From an uncultured Neomegalonema sp. (GTDB taxonomy: Bacteria; Pseudomonadota; Alphaproteobacteria; Rhodobacterales; Rhodobacteraceae): a stretch of DNA of 64,000 nucleotides. Position numbers and translations under genes: made by a program. The notes beneath the pieces were generated by a model. The model had not been told where the DNA came from. It ran no database searches and was given only the letters and a program-made list of their open reading frames with translations. Location: the NCBI GenBank assembly GCA_937911325.1, contig CALDSD010000045.1, positions 1 through 64,000 on the forward strand, in the 5' to 3' direction. Below, piece after piece: positions 43,449-51,967 of the stretch. The stretch's first letter is position 1. Each line of letters begins with the position of its first letter.

Positions 43449-44393
43449 ATGAGCACTTGGTTTTGGATCCTACTGGCGGTTGCAGCGCTTTTGATCTTGT
43501 TCGTGGCGATGCCGATCCGGCGGTCGCTTGCGGCGAAGAACGCGGCCGAGACCGCCGCCCCGCCGATCGGCGAATTCCTGGAGCTTCCAAGCGGTCGCCT
43601 CCATTACGTCGACCAGGGCGACGGCCCGCCGGTGGTGCTCGTGCACGGCAATGGCGGCACGCTGCGCCATTTCACCCACTCGGTCGTGGCGCCCTTGTCG
43701 ACCGATCGACGGGTGGTCGCGATCGACCGTCCCGGAACGGGCTACAGCGCCGTCCCCCCGAACGGCGATCACAGCCTCAAAGCGCAAGCCAGGATACTGA
43801 AAGACGCGCTCGACCGTCTGGAGATCAGCAATCCGGTGCTGGTCGGCCATTCGCTCGGCGGATCGCTCGCCTTGCGGTTCGCGCTCGACTACCCCAATGC
43901 GGCGAAGGCCTTGGTGCTGCTGGCGCCGGCGACGCGCGCGTTCTCGTCGAAACCACCCTTTCGCGACGATGCGGTGACCAGCGCGCTCGCCCGCAAGGCG
44001 ATCGCCTGGACCATCGCGATTCCCGCCGCTGTCAAAGCGCGCGAGGAAACCCTCAGCGCGGCATTTGCGCCCGCGATCGCGCCGGATGATTTCGTGCTCG
44101 CAGGGGGCGGGATCCTGACGTTACGTCCGGGTCAGATCGAAACGATGCTGGCGGACACGGCGGCGCTGCAGCCGAGCCTGGAGGACCAGCAGGAGCGGTA
44201 TGGCGAGTTGACGCCGCCCGTGACGATCCTGTTTGGCGACACAGACGGGATTTTGGAGCCTGCGGAGCATATCGATCATCTGCGCGCCGCGCTGCCGGAA
44301 CTGGATGTCCAGATGATCGAGGGCGGTGGTCATATGCTGCCGATAACCGCGCCGGACGCGGTGGTGCGGGCCATTCGGGCCGCAGGCCTCTGA
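43449..44393 (+). CDS. Membrane-anchored alpha/beta hydrolase
   Basis: 314 residues. One N-terminal membrane segment (WFWILLAVAALLILFVAM, residues 4-21) anchors an alpha/beta hydrolase: oxyanion loop VLVHGNGG, nucleophile elbow VGHSLGGS, late acid near LFGDTDGI, and His in IEGGGHMLPI. Orientation and substrate cannot be read. It follows the aminotransferase by 29 bp and may be cotranscribed. Confidence 0.75.
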   Translation: MSTWFWILLAVAALLILFVAMPIRRSLAAKNAAETAAPPIGEFLELPSGRLHYVDQGDGPPVVLVHGNGGTLRHFTHSVVAPLSTDRRVVAIDRPGTGYSAVPPNGDHSLKAQARILKDALDRLEISNPVLVGHSLGGSLALRFALDYPNAAKALVLLAPATRAFSSKPPFRDDAVTSALARKAIAWTIAIPAAVKAREETLSAAFAPAIAPDDFVLAGGGILTLRPGQIETMLADTAALQPSLEDQQERYGELTPPVTILFGDTDGILEPAEHIDHLRAALPELDVQMIEGGGHMLPITAPDAVVRAIRAAGL

Positions 44394-44493
44394 TGCCGGC
44401 GCTGGCGCTGCCGCCGGCGCTGGAGCCGCCGTCGACGCAAACTGAGACATTCCGCGCTTTGACCTCGCCATATTTGGTTGCGAACGTTTCTCG

Positions 44494-44865
44494 GTGCTCA
44501 AACTGATCCGTCATAAGCGCAACGCCGACTTTCGGCGGTTTTTCGCCCTCGCCCTGGTTCTGGCGACGGCCTTGCGCGTTTTGGCGGGGCCAGCAGCCGC
44601 GGCGAACGCGCCTGAAGGCTACGTGGCGCTCTGTTCTGGCGGTCAGATCATTTATGTCGCCTTGGACGGCTCGGGCCACACAACGCCAGAGGATCGCGCC
44701 GACCCCTGCCCCGCCGCCGGCTTCAAGATGCCGCTTGGGCTCAATGAAACAGTCGAAACGCTCAGCCATCCGCCAGAGTTCGCCGGATTTCGTCTGCGCG
44801 ATCGTTGGACGGACCGTGACGCGCACCGAAGCACGGGGAACCGGCCTCGGGCGCCGCCGGCCTGA
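44494..44865 (+). CDS. Small exported/DUF2946-like protein next to a copper chaperone
   Basis: 123 residues from GTG at 44494. The hydrophobic N-terminus (FFALALVLATALRVLAGPAAAA) looks like a signal peptide. A short Cys-containing mature part (YVALCSGGQIIYVALDGSG, ADPCPAAG) is similar in layout to DUF2946 proteins that often precede PCu(A)C genes. The last ~30 residues are low complexity. Family assignment is tentative. Confidence 0.5.
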   Translation: MLKLIRHKRNADFRRFFALALVLATALRVLAGPAAAANAPEGYVALCSGGQIIYVALDGSGHTTPEDRADPCPAAGFKMPLGLNETVETLSHPPEFAGFRLRDRWTDRDAHRSTGNRPRAPPA

Positions 44866-44944
44866 CAACCGTTTCGATGCTTTCACTGACATAACCCGGT
44901 CCGCGCCCACCGCGCTGGGCCACAACCTGTTTTCGGAGACTGTC

Positions 44945-45469
44945 ATGACCCGAACAACTCTGCTCGCCATCGCCGCTGTTTGCGGCGTCGCCGCCGCCAC
45001 GCCAGCCCTCGACTTGATGTTTACGCCCCACGCGCCGTCAGGATCGCAGGCCCGCGCGGACGAAGCCGCGACCCAGGCCATCACTTTTGAAGAGCCCTGG
45101 CTGCGGCTCAATATTGCGGGGCGTCCAAGCGCCGGATTCGTCAGCATCATGAACAGTGGCGAGACCGATCAACTGATCGCCGCCCGCTCTGATGCGTATG
45201 GTCGGATTGAACTGCACGAACATTCGATGGTCGACGGCGCCATGCAGATGCGCGCCGTCGAGGCGATCGCAGCCCCTGGGGGCGGCATGGTTGCGCTTGC
45301 ACCCGGCGGCTATCACCTGATGCTGTTCGAGCCGACCGGGGCCGTCGAAGCGGGCGACAGGGCGCCGAGCACGCTCACCTTCGAGAGCGCCGGCGACGTC
45401 GTGGTCGAGTTCATGGCCCAGCCGCTCGGCGGCGGCGCGAAGAAAAAGCAAGGCGGTCATACGCACTGA
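44945..45469 (+). CDS. PCu(A)C periplasmic copper chaperone
   Basis: 174 residues from ATG at 44945. A signal peptide (LLAIAAVCGVAAATPALDLM) is followed by the copper site: HEHSM, then MQM 6 residues on, and, after about 20 residues, HLMLF, the HxnM-M-HxM pattern of PCu(A)C proteins. The C-terminus is Lys/His rich (KKKQGGHTH). It delivers Cu(I) to cytochrome c oxidase in the periplasm. Preceded by a small exported DUF2946-like gene. Confidence 0.85.
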   Translation: MTRTTLLAIAAVCGVAAATPALDLMFTPHAPSGSQARADEAATQAITFEEPWLRLNIAGRPSAGFVSIMNSGETDQLIAARSDAYGRIELHEHSMVDGAMQMRAVEAIAAPGGGMVALAPGGYHLMLFEPTGAVEAGDRAPSTLTFESAGDVVVEFMAQPLGGGAKKKQGGHTH

Positions 45470-45537
45470 TCAGCGATTGTTCGCCGCGCTCTGGGCGCAT
45501 AGGCTAGGATCTAGCTGACCTTGAACTTGAGCGCGGC

Positions 45538-46842
45538 ATGACCGGTTTTCTCGACGCCAATGACGAACCAGGCGTCCACGCGCCGTCGCTCTACGCGGCG
45601 ACGGCGACAACTGGCCTCCGCCTGCATCCTCTCGATCATGAGATCGCTGCAGACGTCGCCATCGTCGGCGGCGGATTTGCTGGTCTGTCTGCCGCCTACC
45701 ATCTCGCAAACGCGGGCTTTGACGTCGCGTTGATCGACGCCCATCGGATCGGCTGGGGCGCCTCTGGCCGCAACGGCGGACAGCTGGCGGCGGTTCCACG
45801 TAAGGAGATTGATTGGTACGAACGGGTTCTCGGCGTCGACGACGCGCGCAAGATCTTCGCTCTCGCGTTGGAGGCGAACGCGTTGGTGCGCGCATTGATC
45901 GAGCGCCATGCGATCAGCTGCGACCTGCATGACGGCATCCTGGAACCCAACCACAGACGCAGCTATGACGCAGAGACCGAGCGCTATGTCGACAAGCTGC
46001 GAAACACCTACAAAGCCGAGCATATCGAGTACGTCCCCCCTGCGAAACTGCCCGAGTATCTGCGCGCGGAAGGATATCATGGCGGCCTGATGAACTGGCG
46101 CGCCGCGCAGCTGCACCCGTTGAACTTCGCGCTTGGGCTCGCCATCGCCGCGCAGGACGCTGGCGCGCGACTTTTTCCGATGACGCGGGCGACGGCTATC
46201 GACATCGAGAATGACGCTGTCGCGGTCGAGACGCCCGTTGGCGCCGTTCGCGCAAAATCCTTAGTCCTCGCCGTCAACGGCTATCACGATGGCGTGCAGC
46301 GCAAGTACGCGGATCGGGTGATGCCGATCAACAACTTCATCATCGCGACCGAACCCCTGGGCGATCGCGCCAAGGAGGTGATCCCAGGCGACGTCGCCGT
46401 CGCCGACAGCCGGTTCGCCATCAACTATTTTCGCTTGTCGCGGGACGGTCGGATGGTGTTCGGAGGCGGTGAGAACGCCTCCGCTCATTTCCCCCGAGAC
46501 CTCAGCGCGTTTGTTCGAAAGCGGATGCTGAAGGTCTTTCCAACGCTAGAAGACGCGCGCGTCGATTACGCCTGGGGCGGCACGTTGGGCATCAGCCAAA
46601 CGCGCGCCCCGGTCTTTCAACGCCTCGGACCCAATGCATTGGCGATCGGCGGTTGGTCTGGCTCCGGCGTCCATATGGCGACGCTCGGCGGGAAGATCGC
46701 AGCCGAGACGCTGCAAGGTCAGTTGGAGTCGTTCGACCTTCTGGCCCGCGTCCCCACGCCTCTGTTTCCCGGTGGGATGCGCTTTCGTGGGCCAATTCTC
46801 CGATTGGCGATGGCCTGGTATCGTCTTCTCGATCGTATCTAG
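45538..46842 (+). CDS. puuB: FAD-dependent oxidoreductase, PuuB/gamma-glutamylputrescine oxidase-like
   Basis: 434 residues. DAO-family FAD motif ADVAIVGGGFAGLSAAYHLANAGFDVALID at 38-67, then GWGASGRNGGQLAAV, LVLAVNGYHDGV, INNFIIATEPLG and FGGGENAS, and a C-terminal GWSGSGVHMATLGGK. This set is the PuuB/OrdL pattern. Expected reaction: oxidative deamination of gamma-glutamylputrescine with release of hydrogen peroxide. It lies 14 kb from the puuA-like ligase, so the pathway is split; other N-alkyl amino acid substrates remain possible. Confidence 0.82.
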   Translation: MTGFLDANDEPGVHAPSLYAATATTGLRLHPLDHEIAADVAIVGGGFAGLSAAYHLANAGFDVALIDAHRIGWGASGRNGGQLAAVPRKEIDWYERVLGVDDARKIFALALEANALVRALIERHAISCDLHDGILEPNHRRSYDAETERYVDKLRNTYKAEHIEYVPPAKLPEYLRAEGYHGGLMNWRAAQLHPLNFALGLAIAAQDAGARLFPMTRATAIDIENDAVAVETPVGAVRAKSLVLAVNGYHDGVQRKYADRVMPINNFIIATEPLGDRAKEVIPGDVAVADSRFAINYFRLSRDGRMVFGGGENASAHFPRDLSAFVRKRMLKVFPTLEDARVDYAWGGTLGISQTRAPVFQRLGPNALAIGGWSGSGVHMATLGGKIAAETLQGQLESFDLLARVPTPLFPGGMRFRGPILRLAMAWYRLLDRI

Positions 46843-46867
46843 GCCGAGACTGCGCGATAAACCCCGA

Positions 46868-47671
46868 TCAATCCATCCGTCGAAGCCATTGGGCGACCGC
46901 CTCCGAAAAGGCCGCCGGCTGCTCGGCGTGCAGCCAGTGACCCGCTCCCGGCAGCGACTGTATCTCTGCGTTGGGGAAGGTCGCTCGAATGCTCGAATGC
47001 GCGGCTTCAGAGACATAGTCGGACGCGCCGCCATGCAAGAACAACGTCGGGCCGTCGTAGCGTCGCGTCGACAGCTCCGCCGGCCAGTCGAGCAGTTTCG
47101 TCATCTCCGACGCCAAGACGTCCAAATTGAGCCGCCAGCTCGCACGGCCGTCCTCGATGACCAGGTTTTGCAGGATAAACGCGCGCAATGGCGCCTCGGG
47201 AATGGCCTCGGCAAGCATCGGATCCGCCTGGCTGCGGCGGGAAATCGCGTTCAGATCCACCGAGCGCATCGCGTCGACGAAGCTGGCATGGGAATGCTGG
47301 TACGGAACCGGGGCGATGTCAGCGACGATGAGCGCCGCCACAGCCTCGGGTTTCGTCAGCGCCGCCGCCATGGCCGCCTTGCCGCCCATCGAATGCCCCA
47401 AAACGGCGACGGGTTCGGCATGCCGATCCTTGGCGGAGGCCAACAGGTCGGCGCCCATTTCCTCGTAACCCATGACGTCAGCCCAAGGGCTCGCGCCGTG
47501 ATTTCGCATATCAATGGTGGAAACCGGTCGCTCTGCGGCGAATTTCCGCGCAAGCGTCGACCAGTTACGGCCAGATCCAAACAGTCCATGGGCGATCAGC
47601 AGGGGTCTCCCTGCCGCAGATTCGGGGCCTGGCAGCTCTTCTGCTGTGAGTTTTACCGCTGGACCGGCCAT
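46868..47671 (-). CDS. Alpha/beta hydrolase (YbfF-like esterase)
   Basis: 267 residues. N-terminal LLIAHGLFGSGRNWSTLARKF and DMRNHGASPW are typical of YbfF/ABHD11-like esterases; the nucleophile elbow is LGHSMGGKAAMA (Ser), late acid near LHGGASDYV, and His in LPGAGHWLHAEQP. A general acyl-ester hydrolase in the cytosol. Converges with the PuuB-like gene, with 25 bp between stops. Confidence 0.8.
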   Translation of the reverse strand: MAGPAVKLTAEELPGPESAAGRPLLIAHGLFGSGRNWSTLARKFAAERPVSTIDMRNHGASPWADVMGYEEMGADLLASAKDRHAEPVAVLGHSMGGKAAMAAALTKPEAVAALIVADIAPVPYQHSHASFVDAMRSVDLNAISRRSQADPMLAEAIPEAPLRAFILQNLVIEDGRASWRLNLDVLASEMTKLLDWPAELSTRRYDGPTLFLHGGASDYVSEAAHSSIRATFPNAEIQSLPGAGHWLHAEQPAAFSEAVAQWLRRMD

Positions 47672-47828
47672 TTCATCGCCCCATCGCTTGTAACTGTCAT
47701 GGGCTTGCCAGTATCACCGAAGTGGGCGGCGCTCCAATCCCGAGAGGCTGGAGCGCAAATCGCGATGGGGGACCGCGACCGAGAACTCGACGAGGGATCG
47801 TTGCGCGCAGACGACTGGGGAGGGCGCC

Positions 47829-50525
47829 ATGTCATCTTGGTTCGACCGACATCTGGGCTGGTTGCTTTGGCCGCTAAAGGGGTTTGATCAGGAATTCCTG
47901 CGGTCCGACGTCATCGGCAACTATAGCCGCCCGTACTCGTGGCAAGCCAATCAGTTGGGCCACGCGACGATTGGCCTGACGACCACGCTGATTTTCGCCT
48001 GGATGACCGAGCACCTTTCCAGCGGGGTCGCCATCGCGACGCGGCATTACCGCCGGGTGCTGCGCGACGAAACGATGCCGCTGATCGGCCCATTCGAAAA
48101 CCTGGCCGTATACTTCTTCCTGGCGCTCCTGATCTTCCCGGTGCTCGCGATCCTCACTCAGCAGTTCGCCCGGTATCTCACCCGGCATGCCGAGCGCCGC
48201 TCGAACCTGGCGCTACAGTCGAGCCTGACCCTCGCGAGGATGGCGACGCGGGGCCTCTGGCTCGTCGTCGTATTGTTGGGCGCGATGCTCATCGCGTTCG
48301 CATTTTCCATCGAGTTCCAACGAGACTCCGGAGACTTCACCGAGAACCTGGGACATGGGGCGGCGACGGTCGTGATCTTCGTCGTCAGCTACCTCGCGGT
48401 GCTGATGATCATGTCCAAACTGTTCACCCGCGTCGTTGAGTTCGACGACTTGCCGGACCGTTTCTTCGGCCGCGCGAGTTACGCCGTTTGGCGGATCATG
48501 TTGATCGCGGGTCTTGGGGCCGGGATCGCGCTGGTCGTCGGCCTGTTCGCCCATGCGTTCGGTTTCTGGAACGACCAGGAAATCCGCGTCATCGCGCAAG
48601 TCCTGCGACGCTTGGAGACGGCGGCCGTGGTGCTGGTGGCGGTCACCTTCGCCGCCTTGGCGGCCCTCGAAAGCCGCACGCCCCATTACACTCTGCTGAG
48701 TTGGCTGACCATCGCCGCCGCCGTCCTGATGTTCGACGAGACGACCCTTGCGACGCTTGCGCGCACGGACGTCTTTGGGGTCGCGGACGCGCCGCTGGCG
48801 TTGGGCGCGGCTTTGCATGCGCAGGCGCCTTTGGTGTTCGCCAGCTGCGTGAGCGACAGCGGCGCGCTGACGCAACGGGACCTCTTGCAATGCGCCGAGA
48901 GCGTTTCGCTTTCGGTCATCGCGGCGCTGGTCCTTGTGACGCTGGTCGCGCTGATGATCGTCCGCGTCCGAGCCGCGAGCATCCGTTGGGTGATGCTGGC
49001 CGCGTTTGTGTTCTTCGTCGGTCTCATTTTTATCGCTTCTCGGTCCGGCTACGACATCGAAGCCTGGCGCAAGGCGATCGCGGCGGTGATGACGACGCTC
49101 GCCGTTTGGTGGGTCAAGGAGTTCGGCAACGACATCGTTCGCGTCGACAAGGGCATCGACGAGGCCGCGGCCGAGCGCAAACTGAACGGCTATCCCGACA
49201 TTTATCGCGGCGTCACGCGCGAAGATGACGTCGCCCCGGTGGTCAGCGAGTACCGCCGCGACGCATTGGCCGACGCTTTCACCGACTGCCTGTTCTATCT
49301 CACAGGTGCGGCCATCGGCGCCGGGATCCTGTACGCAGGCTACATCGAAGCCGAAGGCGCTGGGTTGTTCGACACCGCGTGGCGCAATCTTCCCGCGACG
49401 CTCGGCTTCGCCTTTTTCATCGGCGTCTATGTCGGCTTTGGCTACTCTTGGACCCGGCGAAACGACGCGCTCGATGAGATCCAGGTCTTCCAAGCGTACC
49501 GCTTTGGCGTGATGGAGAGCGCGTTGAAAGTCGACGTCTTCCGCGGTTCGCAGACAGAGGGCGCCGAGCAGCCCGTCGACCGTCTGCTCGAGGTGAACTC
49601 GAAGAACGAGGTCGTCCACGCACGGGACGGAGCCGAGAAATCGTTGGGATCGATGCAAGCGTTGCTGGCGTTTTCACGCGGCGGCCTCCGCATCGATGCG
49701 GACGCTGGCGACGGAGAAAACCTCACGCTGGAAGACGTGAAACACCTCGTCATAGCCGGACGGTTTGGCTCGGGCCGGACAGACCTGGGCAATGCGATGG
49801 CCAGTGAGGCGGCGCTGTGCAACATTCCGCCGCTGGGCCGCAGGCACCGCGAAAAGGGGCTCGCCAAACGAGAGGCGCGCTACTTCACACTGAAGAACGT
49901 GCTGGATCTTACCGAGATCGACTCCAGCGTTCTTGACGAAGCCCCGGACAGCGAGATGGCGCGGAATGCGGGCCTGAAGATCAAACGCGATCTGCGAATG
50001 CGCGTCGGAAAACCAGACGTCTTCGTCCTCAACGAAGCGGATCCCTTCGGAATGGACGTGTTCGAGGCGTTCCAGGCCGCCGAAGACCGCGCGCCGACGG
50101 GCGGCGCGGCGGATCAACAGCAGCTGGAACAGATGGTCGAGATGATCGAACGGCCACACGATCAGGTCGCGCTGGAGACGCGCTCCAACCTCCGACGGAA
50201 GGTCTTGACCCGCGCGCTCGACCAACTCGAAGTCGAGGGTCTCGATCAGACGGTCTGGATCATCAACGCCGACGTCGAGCGCCCCAACCCCGCCTCGGGG
50301 CGGCAATGGATGCCAGCGACGCCGCCGGCTGTGACCGAGTACGTCAACGACCTGGTTTACTGTCTGGCTGATCGCATCCGCCGGGCTGCGATTGAAGCGG
50401 CGACGCGGCAGCGAGCGGCAGGCAAGGCGCCAGAGGAGATCCCGGAGATCACCGAAGACGATGTCAACGTCGCTGTGGCGCTGATTGCGCGACGCGCCCA
50501 TGCGCTCGCGCCAGAGAGGATGTAG
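47829..50525 (+). CDS. Large polytopic membrane protein with a C-terminal degenerate P-loop domain
   Basis: 898 residues; GGGGAGGGCGCC immediately precedes the ATG. About 10-12 hydrophobic helices lie between residues 40 and 540, in two groups. The C-terminal ~300 residues are soluble: GRFGSGRT at 644-651 resembles a Walker A with the Lys changed to Arg, DVFVLNEAD at 730-738 resembles Walker B, and VWIINAD at 809-815 resembles sensor 1. The layout recalls membrane-tethered KAP/STAND-like NTPases, but I do not recognise a named family. Flanking genes (esterase, rhomboid) give no functional lead. Confidence 0.65.
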   Translation: MSSWFDRHLGWLLWPLKGFDQEFLRSDVIGNYSRPYSWQANQLGHATIGLTTTLIFAWMTEHLSSGVAIATRHYRRVLRDETMPLIGPFENLAVYFFLALLIFPVLAILTQQFARYLTRHAERRSNLALQSSLTLARMATRGLWLVVVLLGAMLIAFAFSIEFQRDSGDFTENLGHGAATVVIFVVSYLAVLMIMSKLFTRVVEFDDLPDRFFGRASYAVWRIMLIAGLGAGIALVVGLFAHAFGFWNDQEIRVIAQVLRRLETAAVVLVAVTFAALAALESRTPHYTLLSWLTIAAAVLMFDETTLATLARTDVFGVADAPLALGAALHAQAPLVFASCVSDSGALTQRDLLQCAESVSLSVIAALVLVTLVALMIVRVRAASIRWVMLAAFVFFVGLIFIASRSGYDIEAWRKAIAAVMTTLAVWWVKEFGNDIVRVDKGIDEAAAERKLNGYPDIYRGVTREDDVAPVVSEYRRDALADAFTDCLFYLTGAAIGAGILYAGYIEAEGAGLFDTAWRNLPATLGFAFFIGVYVGFGYSWTRRNDALDEIQVFQAYRFGVMESALKVDVFRGSQTEGAEQPVDRLLEVNSKNEVVHARDGAEKSLGSMQALLAFSRGGLRIDADAGDGENLTLEDVKHLVIAGRFGSGRTDLGNAMASEAALCNIPPLGRRHREKGLAKREARYFTLKNVLDLTEIDSSVLDEAPDSEMARNAGLKIKRDLRMRVGKPDVFVLNEADPFGMDVFEAFQAAEDRAPTGGAADQQQLEQMVEMIERPHDQVALETRSNLRRKVLTRALDQLEVEGLDQTVWIINADVERPNPASGRQWMPATPPAVTEYVNDLVYCLADRIRRAAIEAATRQRAAGKAPEEIPEITEDDVNVAVALIARRAHALAPERM

Positions 50526-50534
50526 CGCGACGGC

Positions 50535-50566
50535 CAGCGCGCCAATGCGTCAGCGCGCCAGCACGT
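50535..50566 (+). repeat. 16-bp imperfect tandem duplication
   Basis: Units cagcgcgccaatgcgt (50535-50550) and cagcgcgccagcacgt (50551-50566), just after the stop of the large membrane protein. No coding role seen. Confidence 0.5.
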
Positions 50567-50573
50567 GGGTGCG

Positions 50574-51323
50574 TCACCGGCGGCGGCGCACCACGGGCGG
50601 CCTGCCGAACCCGCGCTCAGGAACCGAGGTCGGCGGCCAGGGCGGATGCCCCTCCGTGCTTCGCCAAAGCCTCGGGCCGCCCTTCCACGCCCAGAGCGGC
50701 AGCATCACGGCGAGACCGGCGATGAACCCGCCCGCATGAGCCCAGTAAGCGACGCCGCCTTGTCCACCGAGCGTTGAAAAGCCGCCGACGAGCTGCAGCG
50801 CGAACCATATGCCAAGAACCGCCCATGACCGCATCACGATCATCCGCACGTAATAGCCAAGGAAAACGAACACATCGACTTTCGCCTTAGGATAAAGCAG
50901 CAAATAGCCGCCCATGACCCCTGAGATCGCGCCGGACGCGCCGACGGTCGGTACGATCGATCCGGCGTCAGCGCTGATATGCGCAGCGGAGGCGACCAAC
51001 CCCGTCGCAAGATAGAAGATCAAAAACCCCAGATGCCCCAGCGCGTCTTCAAGGTTGTCCCCGAAGATCCACAAGAAGAGCATGTTGCCCCCCAAATGCA
51101 TCAACCCGCCATGCAGAAACATGCTGGTGACCAAGGTGTGCTGCATCTCTCCCCCGCTCACCGCGGCCGGGATCATCGCCCATTCTTCAAAGAAGGCGCG
51201 CAACGCTCTTTCGTCATTGAACAAGGCGGCATAGCTCACAAAGATCAAAACGTTGAGCGCGATCAACGCATAGGTGACGAACGGCGTCCGTTGCGAAGGG
51301 TTATGATCGCGGATTGGAAACAT
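50574..51323 (-). CDS. Rhomboid family intramembrane serine protease (second copy)
   Basis: 249 residues from ATG at 51323 (MFPIRDHNPSQRTPFVTY, the normal start of this bacterial subfamily). Motifs: MFLHGGLMHLGGNMLFLWIFGDNLEDALGH, PTVGASGAISGVMGGYLLLYP (catalytic Ser) and YWAHAGGFIAGL (catalytic His). Six helices. This is the common DNAJ-free bacterial type, distinct from the Pro-tailed copy at 37465. Confidence 0.88.
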   Translation of the reverse strand: MFPIRDHNPSQRTPFVTYALIALNVLIFVSYAALFNDERALRAFFEEWAMIPAAVSGGEMQHTLVTSMFLHGGLMHLGGNMLFLWIFGDNLEDALGHLGFLIFYLATGLVASAAHISADAGSIVPTVGASGAISGVMGGYLLLYPKAKVDVFVFLGYYVRMIVMRSWAVLGIWFALQLVGGFSTLGGQGGVAYWAHAGGFIAGLAVMLPLWAWKGGPRLWRSTEGHPPWPPTSVPERGFGRPPVVRRRR

Positions 51324-51412
51324 TGGGCTGGGCGCTCCTCGATGCCTTGAGGTGACGAACGGCACGCTGAACGCGAGAGACGACCGGGTCAACCGACCTT
51401 AGGCGGGAGAGA

Positions 51413-51967
51413 ATGGCGACTGTGTCTCAGATACGGCGAATGAGCGTCCTGTTGACCGGCTTCGAGCCGTTCGGTCCGTGGCGGGTGAACTCCAGCTGGG
51501 AAGGCGCCTGTCACTACGCCGCAACGACGCGCCGACCGGTGCGCTTGTTGCGGCTGCCTGTGGATCACGCCCTTGCTGCGCAACGTCTGCGCGACGCGCT
51601 GGATCGGTTTGAACCCGAGATTTGCCTCATGACCGGTCTTGCCGCGGGCGTCCGCCTCCGCCTCGAGCGCAGGGCGCGCCGTCCCGAGATCGCGGACTGG
51701 CCTGAAGGTCCTGACAGCCGTGCCGGAGACTGGCGCTGGGGGGCGGCTCAGTCGCGCTTGCGGAGCTCGGTCGGGCCCAGCGCCTATTCGACGGACGCCG
51801 GCCAATATGTCTGCGAAAGCGCTTATCGCGCGCTGCTGGACTGGCGCGCGGAGGCCGCCCGTCCCTGCGCCGCCGCCTTTCTGCATGTGCCGCCGCTCAG
51901 CCGGACCTGGCCGGTCGCGCGCATCGCCGCAGCGATCGAAGCGACTCTGTCCGCGCAGCGCGCCTAA
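51413..51967 (+). CDS. Peptidase C15 (pyrrolidone-carboxylate peptidase)-like protein
   Basis: 184 residues from ATG at 51413; ATG at 51440 is an alternative. Family features: LLTGFEPFGPWRVNSSWEG at the N-terminus, LMTGLAAGVRLRLERRA containing the Glu-type residue, STDAGQYVCESAYRALL with the nucleophile Cys, and AAFLHVPPLS with the His. All three catalytic residues appear present. It would remove N-terminal pyroglutamate. Its stop overlaps that of matB by 4 bases (CTAA). Confidence 0.75.
   Translation: MATVSQIRRMSVLLTGFEPFGPWRVNSSWEGACHYAATTRRPVRLLRLPVDHALAAQRLRDALDRFEPEICLMTGLAAGVRLRLERRARRPEIADWPEGPDSRAGDWRWGAAQSRLRSSVGPSAYSTDAGQYVCESAYRALLDWRAEAARPCAAAFLHVPPLSRTWPVARIAAAIEATLSAQRA

Noticed and set aside
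48213-49658. A 481-codon minus-strand frame opposite the large membrane protein
   Set aside because: Composition is antisense-like (Arg, Asp, His, Gln rich), there is no ribosome site, and the plus-strand gene has a strong start and membrane helices.
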